A stretch of 45,957 bases of DNA from Laspinema sp. D2d (GTDB lineage Bacteria; Cyanobacteriota; Cyanobacteriia; Cyanobacteriales; Laspinemataceae). Of this stretch, positions 8,767 through 17,562 are shown piece after piece (the first letter of the stretch is position 1; every line of letters begins with the position of its first letter). A model generated the notes under the pieces. That model did no database searches. It worked only from the letters and a program-made list of their open reading frames with translations, and was not told where the DNA came from. The stretch covers positions 1-45,957 of the forward strand of contig NZ_JAMXFC010000045.1 of the NCBI RefSeq assembly GCF_025370755.1, given 5' to 3'. The position numbers and the translations under genes were made by a program.

Positions 8767-10044
8767 TTAACTAGCTTGAGAATTTTCTATCTCATCTAAA
8801 GGAAGAAACAATATAGTGAGCATTCCAGGAATCGCGAGTAAACATACGAGGATAAAAAATCCGGGATAGCCAAGTTTTTCCTGAATGGAACCGCTAATCA
8901 ATCCCGGCACCATCATGCCAAGTGCCATAATCCCCGTAGAGATCGCAAAATGAGAAGTTTTGTACTTTCCCTTACAAATATACATTAAATAAACTGCGAA
9001 AGCAGTATAGCCTAATCCCGAACAAAATTGATCCAGGGCAACGAGGGGATAAACCAATAGTTTGGCAGGTTGAGTATAAGCCATATAAACGTAAAAAATA
9101 TTCGGTAAATTCAAGGCTAACGCCATCGGCCAAATACTTTTCTTTAATCCATATTTTGCAATAACAACCCCGCCTAATATACCTCCCATCAGTAAGGAGA
9201 TTACGCCTACGGTTAGGTTTATCCAACCTACATCTTCTGTTGATAATCCTAAGCCTCCTACTGCTAAGCTATCTTTAAAAAATAGCGTAGCCATTTTTCC
9301 AAGGAGTGCTTCTCCGAATCGATAGAGTAAGATAAATGCTAATGTAGCAGCAATTTTATTCTGCCGAAAGTAAGAACTAATAACTTCTACAAAAGGAACA
9401 GTTTCTTTAATTTCCTTGGGAGAAAGTTGCGAATCACTTTTAGGAAAAGGTAAAATAAATCGGTGGTAAAGGAAAAGTACCCCAAACATTAAAGCTGTTA
9501 AACCTAGGGCCAGACTCCAGCTTAAAGGAATATTGCCGAGGGATGTTGCCAGTCTACCCGCAAATACGATTAAAACTCCCTCAGTGAACATCCGGGCTAT
9601 TCGGTAAAAAATATTGCGAATACCCACATAGAAAGCTTGTTGTTCTGGACTTAATGCCAGCATATAAAATCCGTCCGCCGCAATGTCATGGGTGGCGGAA
9701 ATAAAAGCAGCGATTGTAAAGGCGCATAGAGAGATGAAAAAGAAATTGGACAGTTGCATAGAGAGCGCTATTAAACTTAAGCAGCCCATCATGGCTAGAT
9801 TTGTATAGAGTATCCAATTTCGTTTGGTGGAGTAAATATCAATAAAAGGCCCCCAAAACATTTTTATGACCCAAGGCAGGTAAAGAAGGCTTGTCCAAAA
9901 AGTAATTTCGGCATTGCTGATCTTCAGGTCTTTATAAATCAGAAGCGAAACGGTATTAATAATGAAGTAAGGGACGCCTTCAGCAAAATAAAGGGTCGGA
10001 ACGAAAGTCCAAGGGTTACGATAGGAGGTTTTTTTGAATAGCAT
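8767..10044 (-). CDS. AmpG-like (PAT family) major facilitator transporter
   Basis: A 425-residue integral membrane protein with about 12 hydrophobic segments. The N terminus (YFAEGVPYFIINTVSLLIY, then WVIKMFWGPFID) resembles AmpG/PAT-type permeases, whose best known members import muropeptides (GlcNAc-anhydroMurNAc peptides) for cell-wall recycling. The substrate here is not known. The gene is clearly more AT-rich than its neighbours and contains no HIP1 octamer, unlike the surrounding genes, which points to horizontal acquisition. It converges on thiS and is divergent from a pseudogene. Confidence 0.82.
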   Translation of the reverse strand: MLFKKTSYRNPWTFVPTLYFAEGVPYFIINTVSLLIYKDLKISNAEITFWTSLLYLPWVIKMFWGPFIDIYSTKRNWILYTNLAMMGCLSLIALSMQLSNFFFISLCAFTIAAFISATHDIAADGFYMLALSPEQQAFYVGIRNIFYRIARMFTEGVLIVFAGRLATSLGNIPLSWSLALGLTALMFGVLFLYHRFILPFPKSDSQLSPKEIKETVPFVEVISSYFRQNKIAATLAFILLYRFGEALLGKMATLFFKDSLAVGGLGLSTEDVGWINLTVGVISLLMGGILGGVVIAKYGLKKSIWPMALALNLPNIFYVYMAYTQPAKLLVYPLVALDQFCSGLGYTAFAVYLMYICKGKYKTSHFAISTGIMALGMMVPGLISGSIQEKLGYPGFFILVCLLAIPGMLTILFLPLDEIENSQAS

Positions 10045-10199
10045 GAAATTGATATGAGTAGAAAGTGCCAGAAATTAAACAGGGGAATTTGCCGGTGGAA
10101 AACAGGAGCGTCAAGAAAGCGGGAAACTATTAATTTACCAGGTTTCACTTCTATCTTCACACTTTCTTTATCGGGGATTGATCGCCACTTTGATGACTT

Positions 10200-10720
10200 T
10201 GCGATCGCGCAAATTAGTCCTTGGTAGCGCCGATGCCGCCTTTGCCGCTCTTTCTGGGGGACGCATTGGGGGTGCTTCCTTCCCTGCACCCTCTGGCTCC
10301 GATTCTTCCCCAACTCGCACCTATGAACCCGGGGGTGCTTATTATCCCGGTGGGGGTGGATTTGGATTCCCCTTCCTGCTGCTCTTCTTTGGGTTTGGCT
10401 GTAGACGCCGATGGGGTTCATCTGGGCCAACAGGATATGCCGACTGCCTTTGCTCGTCAGTTGCGGGGTCCTCAACGTTTAATCGGTTGTTTTACCACGA
10501 ACCCGGAAGAAATGCAACGGGCGATCGCAGTAAGGGGCGGACTATATTGGGGTGGGTCCGGTGTAGGAAACGGCGACAAAACCGGGCAAAACTCCAGCGG
10601 GTCTAGCTTATGTCCGCTATGCTGCGGAGCATTCTAAGGCGATCGCCTGGAAATTGTTACCATTGTTGGCGGCGGCTAAGGGTCCTAGGGAAATCCCCGC
10701 AACCGGGGAAAATTTAGGCC
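10200..10720 (+). pseudogene. chimeric relic of DUF1517 gene, thiE and thiS
   Basis: Non-functional mosaic. About 10227-10399 matches the 5' part of the intact DUF1517 gene (signal-peptide end and the Gly/Pro/Tyr-rich region, 11036-11210). About 10400-10637 matches thiE from about 7972 to 8208 with several frame-destroying indels. About 10638-10680 matches the last codons of thiS (still reading GDRLEIVTIVGGG and stop), and the similarity continues past the thiS stop to about 10720. The stretch of thiE and thiS between about 8209 and 8572 is missing. Short open frames here are leftovers, not genes. Confidence 0.85.
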
Positions 10721-10954
10721 AACCCACCTCGATAATGTCTGAGTAATGACATCGGAGAAATCCCCAAGGTTCGGCTATCCTCCCCCAAATCCGTTGGGAT
10801 TTCGAGTCCGGTTGGCAGAGGAAAACGATACATTAGAAGGGAGGCAGAAAGTTACATCTGCCTGCCGACTCCCAAATGCCAGAATGGTACTGATATAGCA
10901 GATACCTTCTGAGTCGGAACCCTGTTGATGAGAATCGGACTTCCTAGCTGCCTT

Positions 10955-11917
10955 ATGTATAGAAAACTGCTTTCAGCAATTAAACCCTTTTTCAAACCCC
11001 TCCTGGCGATCGCCTTGGTCGTCGTTTTGGTCCTCGGAAATGCCGATGCCGCCTTTGCCGCTCGTTCTGGAGGACGCATTGGGGGCGGTTCCTTCCGTGC
11101 ACCCTCTCGTCCATACTCGTCACCAACCCGCACCTATCAACCCGGGGGTGGTGGCTATTATCCCGGTGGGGGTGGATTTGGATTCCCCTTCCTGCTGCCG
11201 TTCTTCGGCTTTGGCGGCGGTTTTGGTGGATTGTTCAGTATCTTCATTGTGATCGCTCTTGCCAACTTCTTGATGCAAGCGTTCCGCCGTGCTGGTAGTG
11301 AAGAAACGGCAGAATATACCAACAATCCGACAGTGGCGATCGGGCAAGTCCAAGTCGGACTCTTAGCCGAAGCGCGGGAACTACAAGAGGAACTAGATAA
11401 ACTCGCCCTAACTGCCAATACGGGGTCTGCCGAAGGGCGTGCCCAAGTCCTGCAAGAAGTTAGCCTCGCTTTATTGCGCCATCCCGAATACTGGGTTTAC
11501 GGTGCCACCCAATCGGAAAAAACCCGGTTAGCGGTTGCCGAAGCCAAATTTAACCAACTCGCCCTCGCGGAACGGTGCAAAGTCCAAGAGGAAACCCTTT
11601 CCAACGTCAATAACCAGTTACGCGACGGCAATGCAACCAAGTCATTGCCCACGGATGAAAACGGCGAACTGGTGAAAACTGAAACCGCAGCACCCAGTGA
11701 ATATATCGTGGTTACCCTAGTGGTTGGAACATTAGGTAATCTCCAACTCCCCACGATTAATGGTTCTGACCAAATGCGGCAAGCCTTAAGTCAAATTGGC
11801 GGCATTGGTAGCGAACAGTTGTTAGCCTTCGAGGTCCTCTGGACGCCGCAAGCGAAAGGAGATACTTTGACCACCGATGATATGTTGACCTACTATCCAA
11901 ACCTACACTTGGTATAA
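10955..11917 (+). CDS. DUF1517 family membrane protein
   Basis: Conserved cyanobacterial/plastid DUF1517 protein. In plants the family includes FLAP1, a thylakoid/envelope protein affecting acclimation to fluctuating light (family knowledge). I choose the ATG at 10955 because it directly precedes a good signal or anchor sequence (LLAIALVVVLVLGNADAAFA). In-frame ATG at 10928 and TTG at 10925 are alternatives. A Gly/Pro/Tyr-rich segment (SGGRIGGGSFRAPSRP, YYPGGGGFGFP) precedes a second hydrophobic stretch (LFSIFIVIALANFLMQAF). The soluble C-terminal half (about residues 110-320) is the conserved domain. The gene's 5' part is duplicated in the upstream pseudogene. Confidence 0.88.
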   Translation: MYRKLLSAIKPFFKPLLAIALVVVLVLGNADAAFAARSGGRIGGGSFRAPSRPYSSPTRTYQPGGGGYYPGGGGFGFPFLLPFFGFGGGFGGLFSIFIVIALANFLMQAFRRAGSEETAEYTNNPTVAIGQVQVGLLAEARELQEELDKLALTANTGSAEGRAQVLQEVSLALLRHPEYWVYGATQSEKTRLAVAEAKFNQLALAERCKVQEETLSNVNNQLRDGNATKSLPTDENGELVKTETAAPSEYIVVTLVVGTLGNLQLPTINGSDQMRQALSQIGGIGSEQLLAFEVLWTPQAKGDTLTTDDMLTYYPNLHLV

Positions 11918-11944
11918 ATTCACTGCGTTGAGCGGTTGAGTGAG

Positions 11945-11978
11945 AAGAGGGAGGTAGCAAGTGCTACCTCCCTCTTTT
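11945..11978 (+). terminator. strong hairpin terminator after DUF1517 gene
   Basis: Perfect 15-bp stem AAGAGGGAGGTAGCA (11945-11959) with TGCTACCTCCCTCTT (11962-11976), followed by T residues. It lies 28 bp after the DUF1517 stop codon. Confidence 0.85.
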
Positions 11979-11990
11979 AATGAAAAAAAG

Positions 11991-12054
11991 GGAACCACCG
12001 ATTTCACAGATTTTCACGGATTTTTTTCTGTGTCATTTGTGTCATCTGTGGTTT
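11991..12054. repeat. hairpin repeat, copy 1
   Basis: Imperfect inverted repeat starting GGAACCACCGATTTCACAGA and ending in the complementary TCATCTGTGGTT, with a T-rich middle. Same family as 12074-12124 and 14880-14934, all in the same orientation. Confidence 0.8.
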
Positions 12055-12073
12055 AATGTTTAGATAAAGTAAG

Positions 12074-12124
12074 GGAACCACAGATTTCACGGATTTTCAC
12101 GGATTTTTTTGTGTCATCTGTGGA
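12074..12124. repeat. hairpin repeat, copy 2
   Basis: Second copy of the ACCACAGAT...ATCTGTGG inverted repeat, 20 bp after copy 1 and about 40 bp before the kinase gene. It may affect the kinase leader or terminate upstream transcription. Confidence 0.8.
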
Positions 12125-12165
12125 ATTTAACGCTAGATTGTCCTCTTAGCCTCCCCTGAGACTGT

Positions 12166-14100
12166 ATGAGCCTCTGCCTCAACCCCCACTGTCCCAAACC
12201 CGATCACCTAGATAATAGCAATAACCGTTACTGTCAAAGTTGCGGTTCTGACTTACTTCTGAATGGGCGTTATCGCGTCATGCGACTATTGAGCGATCGC
12301 AGCGGTTTTGGCAATATTTACGAAGTGTTTGAGCAGGGGACCCCAAAAATCCTGAAAGTTCTCAAGTCAGAGTGGAATAGCGAGGCGAAAGCCGTTGAGT
12401 TATTTCAGCGAGAAGCAGAAGTTCTACGTCAACTCCCTCACCCCGGCATTCCCCAAGTGGAGGGTTACTTCCAGTATCAAACCCAAGCGGGTTTTGGGCT
12501 GCACTGCATTGTCATGGAAAAAATTGAGGGGTTGGATTTAGAACAATGGTTAGGGCAGCAGAATAATCAAGGGATTACCCAGGAACAAGCGATTAAATGG
12601 TTGAAAGAAATTGCCCAAATTTTACAGATTGTCCATGAAAAGCAGTTTTTTCATCGAGATATTAAGCCCCAAAATATTATGATTCGTCCCAATGGGCGAT
12701 TAGTATTGATTGACTTCGGCACAGCACGGCAGGAAACTTATACTTATTTAAAGAAAGTGGCCGCAGTTGGCGGCATTACTGCAGTAATCTCTGTTGGATA
12801 TACGTCACCGGAACAGAAAAATGGTCAAGCGGTACCGCAATCGGATTTTTTTGCCTTGGGGCGGACCATTGTTCATTTATTAACCGGGCAACATCCCTGG
12901 AAGTTTGAGGATGCTCATAATGATGTGTTTAACTGGCGCGGTCATGTGTCGGGAATCTCGCCTCTGTTATTAAATTTTCTCGATAATTTAATGGAGCGAA
13001 TTCCCAGTAAGCGCCCGATGAATGCTCTGGCGTTATTGCATCGCATTGAGGAACTGGAAAAAAAATTAATAAAACCGACTAAGCCGCCCCGAACAAAACC
13101 CAGAATGACTCGACCCTTTGCGGTAGCAACGGGTTTGTTGATACTGGTGGGGTTAGGTGGAGTAAGCGGGTACAATTATCTGCAAGCGAATCCTTGTGTT
13201 ATCAAGAAAGCGACTTATTGTGTTAACACCTTAGTGAACACCCTAACGAGTCATTCTGGCTTGGTTTTGTCTGTAGCCATTAGCCCGGATGGGCAGACTC
13301 TTGTCAGTGGCAGTAGAGACAATACTATCAAAATCTGGAATCTGGCCAACGGGTATTTAATCCGCACCCTAGCGGGTCATTCTAACTCGGTTACGTCTGT
13401 AGCCATTAGCCCGGATGGACAGACCCTTGTCAGTGGCAGTTTTGACCATACTATCAAAATCTGGAATCTAGCCAACGGGAATTTAATGCGTACCTTAACG
13501 GGTCATTCTAGCTTGGTTACGTCTGTAGGCATTAGCCCAGATGGGCAGACCCTTGTCAGTGGCAGTTGGGACAAGACTATCAACATCTGGAATCTGGCCA
13601 ACGGGAATTTAATCCGCACCTTAGCGGGTCATTCTCAGATGGTTATGTCTGTAGCCATTAGCCCGGATGGGCAGACCCTTGTCAGTGGCAGTGTAGACAA
13701 GACTATCAACATCTGGAATCTGGCCAACGGGAATTTAATCCGCACCCTAGATTCTGGCTGGGTTTGGTCTGTAGCCATTAGCCCAGATGGGCAGACCCTT
13801 GTCAGTGGCAGTGCAGACAATACTATCAAAATCTGGAATCTGGCCAACGGGAATTTAATCCGCACCCTAGCGGGTCATTCTGGCTTGGTTAGGTCTGTAG
13901 CCATTAGCCCGGATGGGCAGACCCTGGTCAGTGGTAGTGAGGACGAGACTATCAAAATCTGGAATCTGGCCACCGGGAATTTAATCCGCACCCTAGCGGG
14001 TCATTCTGACAATGTTTTGTCTGTAGCCATTAGCCCGGATGGACAAACCCTTGTCAGTGGCAGTCGCGACAAAACTATCAAAATCTGGCGAGGTGAATAA
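12166..14100 (+). CDS. Ser/Thr protein kinase with N-terminal zinc ribbon and seven WD40 repeats
   Basis: A 644-residue Hanks-type kinase. Residues 4-27 carry four cysteines (CLNPHC and CQSCG), a putative zinc ribbon. The kinase domain spans about 35-300: glycine loop SGFGNIYEV, catalytic loop HRDIKPQN (about 163-170) and DFGTARQ (about 183). A single membrane segment (about 320-340, FAVATGLLILVGLGGV) leads to seven WD40 repeats (about 360-644) that probably form a beta propeller on the other side of the membrane. The repeat DNA is nearly identical from unit to unit (126-bp period), a sign of recent expansion. The fifth repeat is 6 bp shorter and lacks the Gly-His dipeptide. Such kinases are common in filamentous cyanobacteria; the ligand is unknown. 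Confidence 0.94.
   Translation: MSLCLNPHCPKPDHLDNSNNRYCQSCGSDLLLNGRYRVMRLLSDRSGFGNIYEVFEQGTPKILKVLKSEWNSEAKAVELFQREAEVLRQLPHPGIPQVEGYFQYQTQAGFGLHCIVMEKIEGLDLEQWLGQQNNQGITQEQAIKWLKEIAQILQIVHEKQFFHRDIKPQNIMIRPNGRLVLIDFGTARQETYTYLKKVAAVGGITAVISVGYTSPEQKNGQAVPQSDFFALGRTIVHLLTGQHPWKFEDAHNDVFNWRGHVSGISPLLLNFLDNLMERIPSKRPMNALALLHRIEELEKKLIKPTKPPRTKPRMTRPFAVATGLLILVGLGGVSGYNYLQANPCVIKKATYCVNTLVNTLTSHSGLVLSVAISPDGQTLVSGSRDNTIKIWNLANGYLIRTLAGHSNSVTSVAISPDGQTLVSGSFDHTIKIWNLANGNLMRTLTGHSSLVTSVGISPDGQTLVSGSWDKTINIWNLANGNLIRTLAGHSQMVMSVAISPDGQTLVSGSVDKTINIWNLANGNLIRTLDSGWVWSVAISPDGQTLVSGSADNTIKIWNLANGNLIRTLAGHSGLVRSVAISPDGQTLVSGSEDETIKIWNLATGNLIRTLAGHSDNVLSVAISPDGQTLVSGSRDKTIKIWRGE
13237..14097 (+). repeat. 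tandem WD40-coding repeats, 126-bp period
   Basis: Seven in-frame DNA repeats inside the kinase gene. Stretches such as GTAGCCATTAGCCCGGATGG and CTTGTCAGTGGCAGT recur almost unchanged. The fifth unit is 120 bp. Such identity makes unit gain or loss by slippage or recombination likely. Confidence 0.9.
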
Positions 14101-14293
14101 AGTAGGCGGGGAACGGCTATAATCTCGTCCAAGCCGAACAACGTAGTCCAATCAATCACATGGCTACAGCCTGGAGGGACTGGGATAGAAAACAAAGAAA
14201 TGAAGGGTATGGATGCAGGGTAAATTTTCAAACGAACCCTGCCATAAATCTGCTAAAATCAAGAGATACTTAACCTAAAATAGGACAGTTGGC

Positions 14294-14719
14294 ATGGATG
14301 AAATGGCTAAAACTGTACTGGCTTGCTGGCTGAGTTTGCAAAGGATAGAAGTGCGCCTGAATGCGGGTGAAGAATTGGCATTAGAACACATTAGTCAGCA
14401 ACTACAGCAGCATCGGGAGGCTTGGGAGTCCCTTCAGCGAGATTTAATCCGTCTCATCCAGGAGAATCCCTCATTAAATCGAGTCTTTCAGGGGATTAAA
14501 CCTGAACTGGATAAAATTGAAACGGAGGAACTTCGAGAATTATTTCTTAGGGAATCACAAGTCTCTCAAGCAAACCTAGTTTCTAATCCCGTGGGAACCT
14601 TTGATGTTGCAACAGTTAAAAATCCGGTAACCCACTCTGGGGCAATGGCAGAACTTTTGGTGCAATTTGCCACGCAGATGCAACGGCAAATAGGTGATCC
14701 AACCTGGGCAACTCCTTGA
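14294..14719 (+). CDS. hypothetical helical protein, possibly truncated by an in-frame stop
   Basis: A 141-residue mostly helical, Gln/Glu/Leu-rich protein that I do not recognise. It ends at a TGA (14717-14719). The same frame stays open for 42 more codons to a TAG at 14846-14848, and that extension reads like real protein (EEVDDEAFALACALVDEYEL, then GWDRES). A TGG-to-TGA change at the stop would explain this, so the gene may be a truncated version of a 184-residue protein. It follows the kinase gene in the same direction and precedes copy 3 of the hairpin repeat. Confidence 0.6.
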   Translation: MDEMAKTVLACWLSLQRIEVRLNAGEELALEHISQQLQQHREAWESLQRDLIRLIQENPSLNRVFQGIKPELDKIETEELRELFLRESQVSQANLVSNPVGTFDVATVKNPVTHSGAMAELLVQFATQMQRQIGDPTWATP

Positions 14720-14879
14720 AATTTCCAGAAATACAAGGAACCGGAAGAGGTTGATGATGAAGCCTTTGCACTCGCTTGTGCCTTAGTTGATGAATATGAA
14801 CTCGGTTGGGATAGGGAATCCCAACAAATAGCAATTACAAAATCTTAGTTTAGGCCAGTAACTTGAGAGATAAAGAAAA

Positions 14880-14934
14880 GGAACCACAGATTACACAGAT
14901 TTTCACGGATGTTTTTCTGTGTAATCTGTGGTTA
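14880..14934. repeat. hairpin repeat, copy 3
   Basis: Inverted repeat with arms AACCACAGATTACACAGA and CTGTGTAATCTGTGGTT. It is the best-paired copy of the family at 11991 and 12074. It sits directly beside the glycosyltransferase stop codon and may act as its terminator. Confidence 0.8.
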
Positions 14935-14937
14935 GGT

Positions 14938-15885
14938 TTAGGCTGATTCTTTGATTTCTGGAAGGGTTGGGGATTCGGTAGTGGGTTGGACTGAGGTTTG
15001 GTTCAACTGTCCCCCAAATTTGCGTAATTCATAGAGTTTGACTCCGATTTGATATTCATATTGACTTAGCAGGCGTCCATAAATGTACCCGGCTTTTCCA
15101 TCGAGAAAGCCTAGTTTGATAATGTAGAACCAAATAAATCTTAAGAGGGGTTTGAAGGGGAGGCGCACCCAGACGGTTTTTAGAAAGCGTTTGCGCTGGA
15201 CGGCATCGCCAAAAAAGTTGGCTCCAATGGTGCCGCTGTCGTCTGTTCCACTGAGGAGGTTATAGTAAACTCGGGCTTCCCAGTTGGAGTAGCGATTATG
15301 GCGTTCTAACCATTGATAAATGTCTCGGAAGTCTTCATGAATCATGTCTGCTTTCAAGTAGGCAGCGGGACGATCTAAGATGACGTGCTCGTGAACTTCG
15401 TTATCGCCGGTGTTGGGAACGTCTTCGGTATTTAAGTTTTCATATCGGCCTTTTTGATGCCGGAATAAACGAAGGTTCCAGTCGGGATATTTGCCTCCGT
15501 AGCGAATCCATTTACCCAGAAAGAAGACTTTACGATTGAGATAATACCCATCGGAGTTAGGATTTTGGATGGCTTGAGCCATTTCTTCCCAAAGTTCTAG
15601 GGGGATGCGTTCGTCACAATCGACGATCAGAACCCATTCGTTGCGAAAGGGGAGGTTTTCTAAGGACCAATTTTTCTTTTTGGGCCAGCCGCCGTTAAAA
15701 TGAAATTGGACGACTTTTGCACCCCAATTTTCGGCGATTTCAATGCTGCGATCGCTACTTTGGGAGTCCACTAAAAAGACTTCATCGGCGGGTTCGAGAC
15801 TCGCTAGGCAAGCCGGGAGATTAACTTCTTCATTTTTAGCGGGAATCAAAACAGAAATTGGAATTTTTGATGGGTTCAAGTCCAT
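14938..15885 (-). CDS. family 2 glycosyltransferase (WaaE/KdtX-like)
   Basis: A 315-residue GT-A fold transferase. The N terminus ISVLIPAKNEEVNLPACLASL and DEVFLVDSQSSDRS are the nucleotide-sugar binding part of family 2. VDCDERIP (about residue 90) is the metal-binding DxD-like site. The following GWPKKKN and WNLRLFR segments resemble the group that includes LPS-core glucosyltransferases of the WaaE type. The C terminus has a weakly hydrophobic segment. It likely adds sugar to a cell-surface polysaccharide or LPS. A second, unrelated GT2 gene lies upstream in the same direction. Confidence 0.85.
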   Translation of the reverse strand: MDLNPSKIPISVLIPAKNEEVNLPACLASLEPADEVFLVDSQSSDRSIEIAENWGAKVVQFHFNGGWPKKKNWSLENLPFRNEWVLIVDCDERIPLELWEEMAQAIQNPNSDGYYLNRKVFFLGKWIRYGGKYPDWNLRLFRHQKGRYENLNTEDVPNTGDNEVHEHVILDRPAAYLKADMIHEDFRDIYQWLERHNRYSNWEARVYYNLLSGTDDSGTIGANFFGDAVQRKRFLKTVWVRLPFKPLLRFIWFYIIKLGFLDGKAGYIYGRLLSQYEYQIGVKLYELRKFGGQLNQTSVQPTTESPTLPEIKESA

Positions 15886-16125
15886 GATAATCTCGATTAA
15901 CTTAACGCCAGCTTAGAGTGTTCACAACAGGTTGGCTTTGAACCCGAATGGGTTAAGAGGGGATTCTAAAACTTAGGTGCAGAGTATAGGGTAAGGGTTA
16001 AGCATTAGCCCAAATTGCGACTGCCCAACTCCGTGCGATTTAATCCTTTGACAAGTTGTTTCCATCTCGTTGATCCTTCTCTCCATCCTAAGCACCTCCC
16101 CACCTCCAATTTCCTTTGTTTATTT
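15886..16125. other. intergenic region between glycosyltransferase genes
   Basis: About 240 bp. No gene or clear terminator was seen. The promoter of the downstream glycosyltransferase gene may lie here, or the two genes may share a transcript. Confidence 0.4.
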
Positions 16126-17112
16126 TTAACCTGTTTCAGTCCGATCGCTCTTTTGAGTTTTCCCAACGGGTGTAGATGTCGATCCGGCAAGTGGAGAACC
16201 GAACAGCATTCCGCGTAAGGCTGTACTTAAATACCCAATCTGACCGTAAGCGTACACTAAGTTATCAAAGCTTAAGGCTGGATCTCGAAAATATTTTAAA
16301 GATTTATAAAGCCCCCGCACCAATTTTTCACCCCCATTGCCAAGCTGTCCGATTCCGGCACGTCCGGTGAGTCGTTCCCGATAGCACTCGCTAATCCCCT
16401 GCCACCAGCCTCGATTCAAAAACCAGCTTCTTTGAACTCGTTCTGCAAACACTTGATGCGCGACGATCGCCTCGGGTAAATAAGCCACCTGCCACCCTTT
16501 ATTCAGGACGAGTTCGGTCATGTAAAGGTCTCCATTTGAAAGCAGGTTTTTCCCGGCACGGTCGAGTTTAATATCAAATCCGCCCACTTCTTCATAAACG
16601 GTTCTACGAATAGCATAATTTAAGCCTCTTGGGGTGAGTCCGGGACGGTCAATGTAGAGTACCTCATCCCCCAGGTCATAAGCTCCCAAATTTTCTGCTA
16701 ATCCCGGTGATAGCCACGGGGGAGGGGTAACCCCAGCGGGCCAGATTAGGTCAATTTTGCCCCCAGCTACCCCGATTTGGGGGTTGGATTGAAAGGCCCG
16801 ATGGATGACACTCAACCAAGTGGGGGTGGCGATCGCATCGTCATCTAGATAAGCCACAATTGCGGAGGTGGTTTCCCTAACCCCCGTATTGCGAGCTACA
16901 TTCAGTCCGAGGGTGGGTTCATAAATGTACTTAACGCGCGGATCCGACTGCCGTTGGGCGACCACCTCTTTAGTGCGATCGCTCGATCCGTTATCCACCA
17001 CTAGGATTTCAAAATTGGTAAAGTCTTGCTGAAGCAAGCTATCAATCGCATCGCCCAAATAGGCGTCTCGATTGTGGGTACAAATAATTGCAGAGATATC
17101 GGGCTGAGGCAT
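16126..17112 (-). CDS. family 2 glycosyltransferase
   Basis: A 328-residue GT2 enzyme: ISAIICTHNRDAYLGDAIDS and FEILVVDNGSSDRTKE at the N terminus, then AYLDDDA (about 90-96) as the DxD metal site. A characteristic GLNYAIRRTVYEEVGGFD segment (about 165-182) and a C-terminal helical region follow. The acceptor is unknown; an exopolysaccharide or glycolipid role is likely. It is not obviously similar to the neighbouring GT2 beyond the family fold. ATG start. Confidence 0.88.
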   Translation of the reverse strand: MPQPDISAIICTHNRDAYLGDAIDSLLQQDFTNFEILVVDNGSSDRTKEVVAQRQSDPRVKYIYEPTLGLNVARNTGVRETTSAIVAYLDDDAIATPTWLSVIHRAFQSNPQIGVAGGKIDLIWPAGVTPPPWLSPGLAENLGAYDLGDEVLYIDRPGLTPRGLNYAIRRTVYEEVGGFDIKLDRAGKNLLSNGDLYMTELVLNKGWQVAYLPEAIVAHQVFAERVQRSWFLNRGWWQGISECYRERLTGRAGIGQLGNGGEKLVRGLYKSLKYFRDPALSFDNLVYAYGQIGYLSTALRGMLFGSPLAGSTSTPVGKTQKSDRTETG

Positions 17113-17562
17113 AAATTAGGTTACTCCGATTGAGTCTAGCTCCTGTGCTGAGTTTTAGATCATCCCGGTGGGAATCCAGTCGGCTTACCTGGACTTCTGA
17201 TCACGCCGCTGGGTTATCATGCGGCTTTTTGCTAAACCGACCCCCTGTTCAGGTAGTCTGGGTCTTAAGATTTTATTTGGATTTGAGGGGTTAAACCGGC
17301 GGTATAATTTACGATAAAAATTCGGGATACCCGAGCAGTTGGGACTCTTTCATTCCTGGTTTAATGGATTTCAACCTCCTTGACCCTGGGTGAAACGATC
17401 TGGAATGGAGTGACTCTCCTTGGAGCAGTATAACTTACCGCTTTAGCAAAACAACTGATACAGCAGACGGAGTGAAAGGCAACAAGGGTCTAAGGTCAGG
17501 TAATGTGTCGGGGAAATCTGGAGACGGGACTGAGCCCATAACAGAAATCAGGGATAAAGAGG
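17113..17562. other. 450-bp intergenic region upstream of cobU
   Basis: No convincing gene. A short hairpin GCCGC (17205-17209) with GCGGC (17221-17225) followed by TTTTT is visible. I looked for a cobalamin riboswitch before cobU and did not find the conserved GCCACTG box or a B12-box-like core, so B12 control is not supported here. Confidence 0.5.

Noticed and set aside
10178-10637. Two plus-strand open frames of 138-142 codons
   Set aside because: They are frames of the chimeric pseudogene, not genes.
17113-17562. Cobalamin riboswitch upstream of cobU
   Set aside because: No GCCACTG box or B12-box-like core was recognised.
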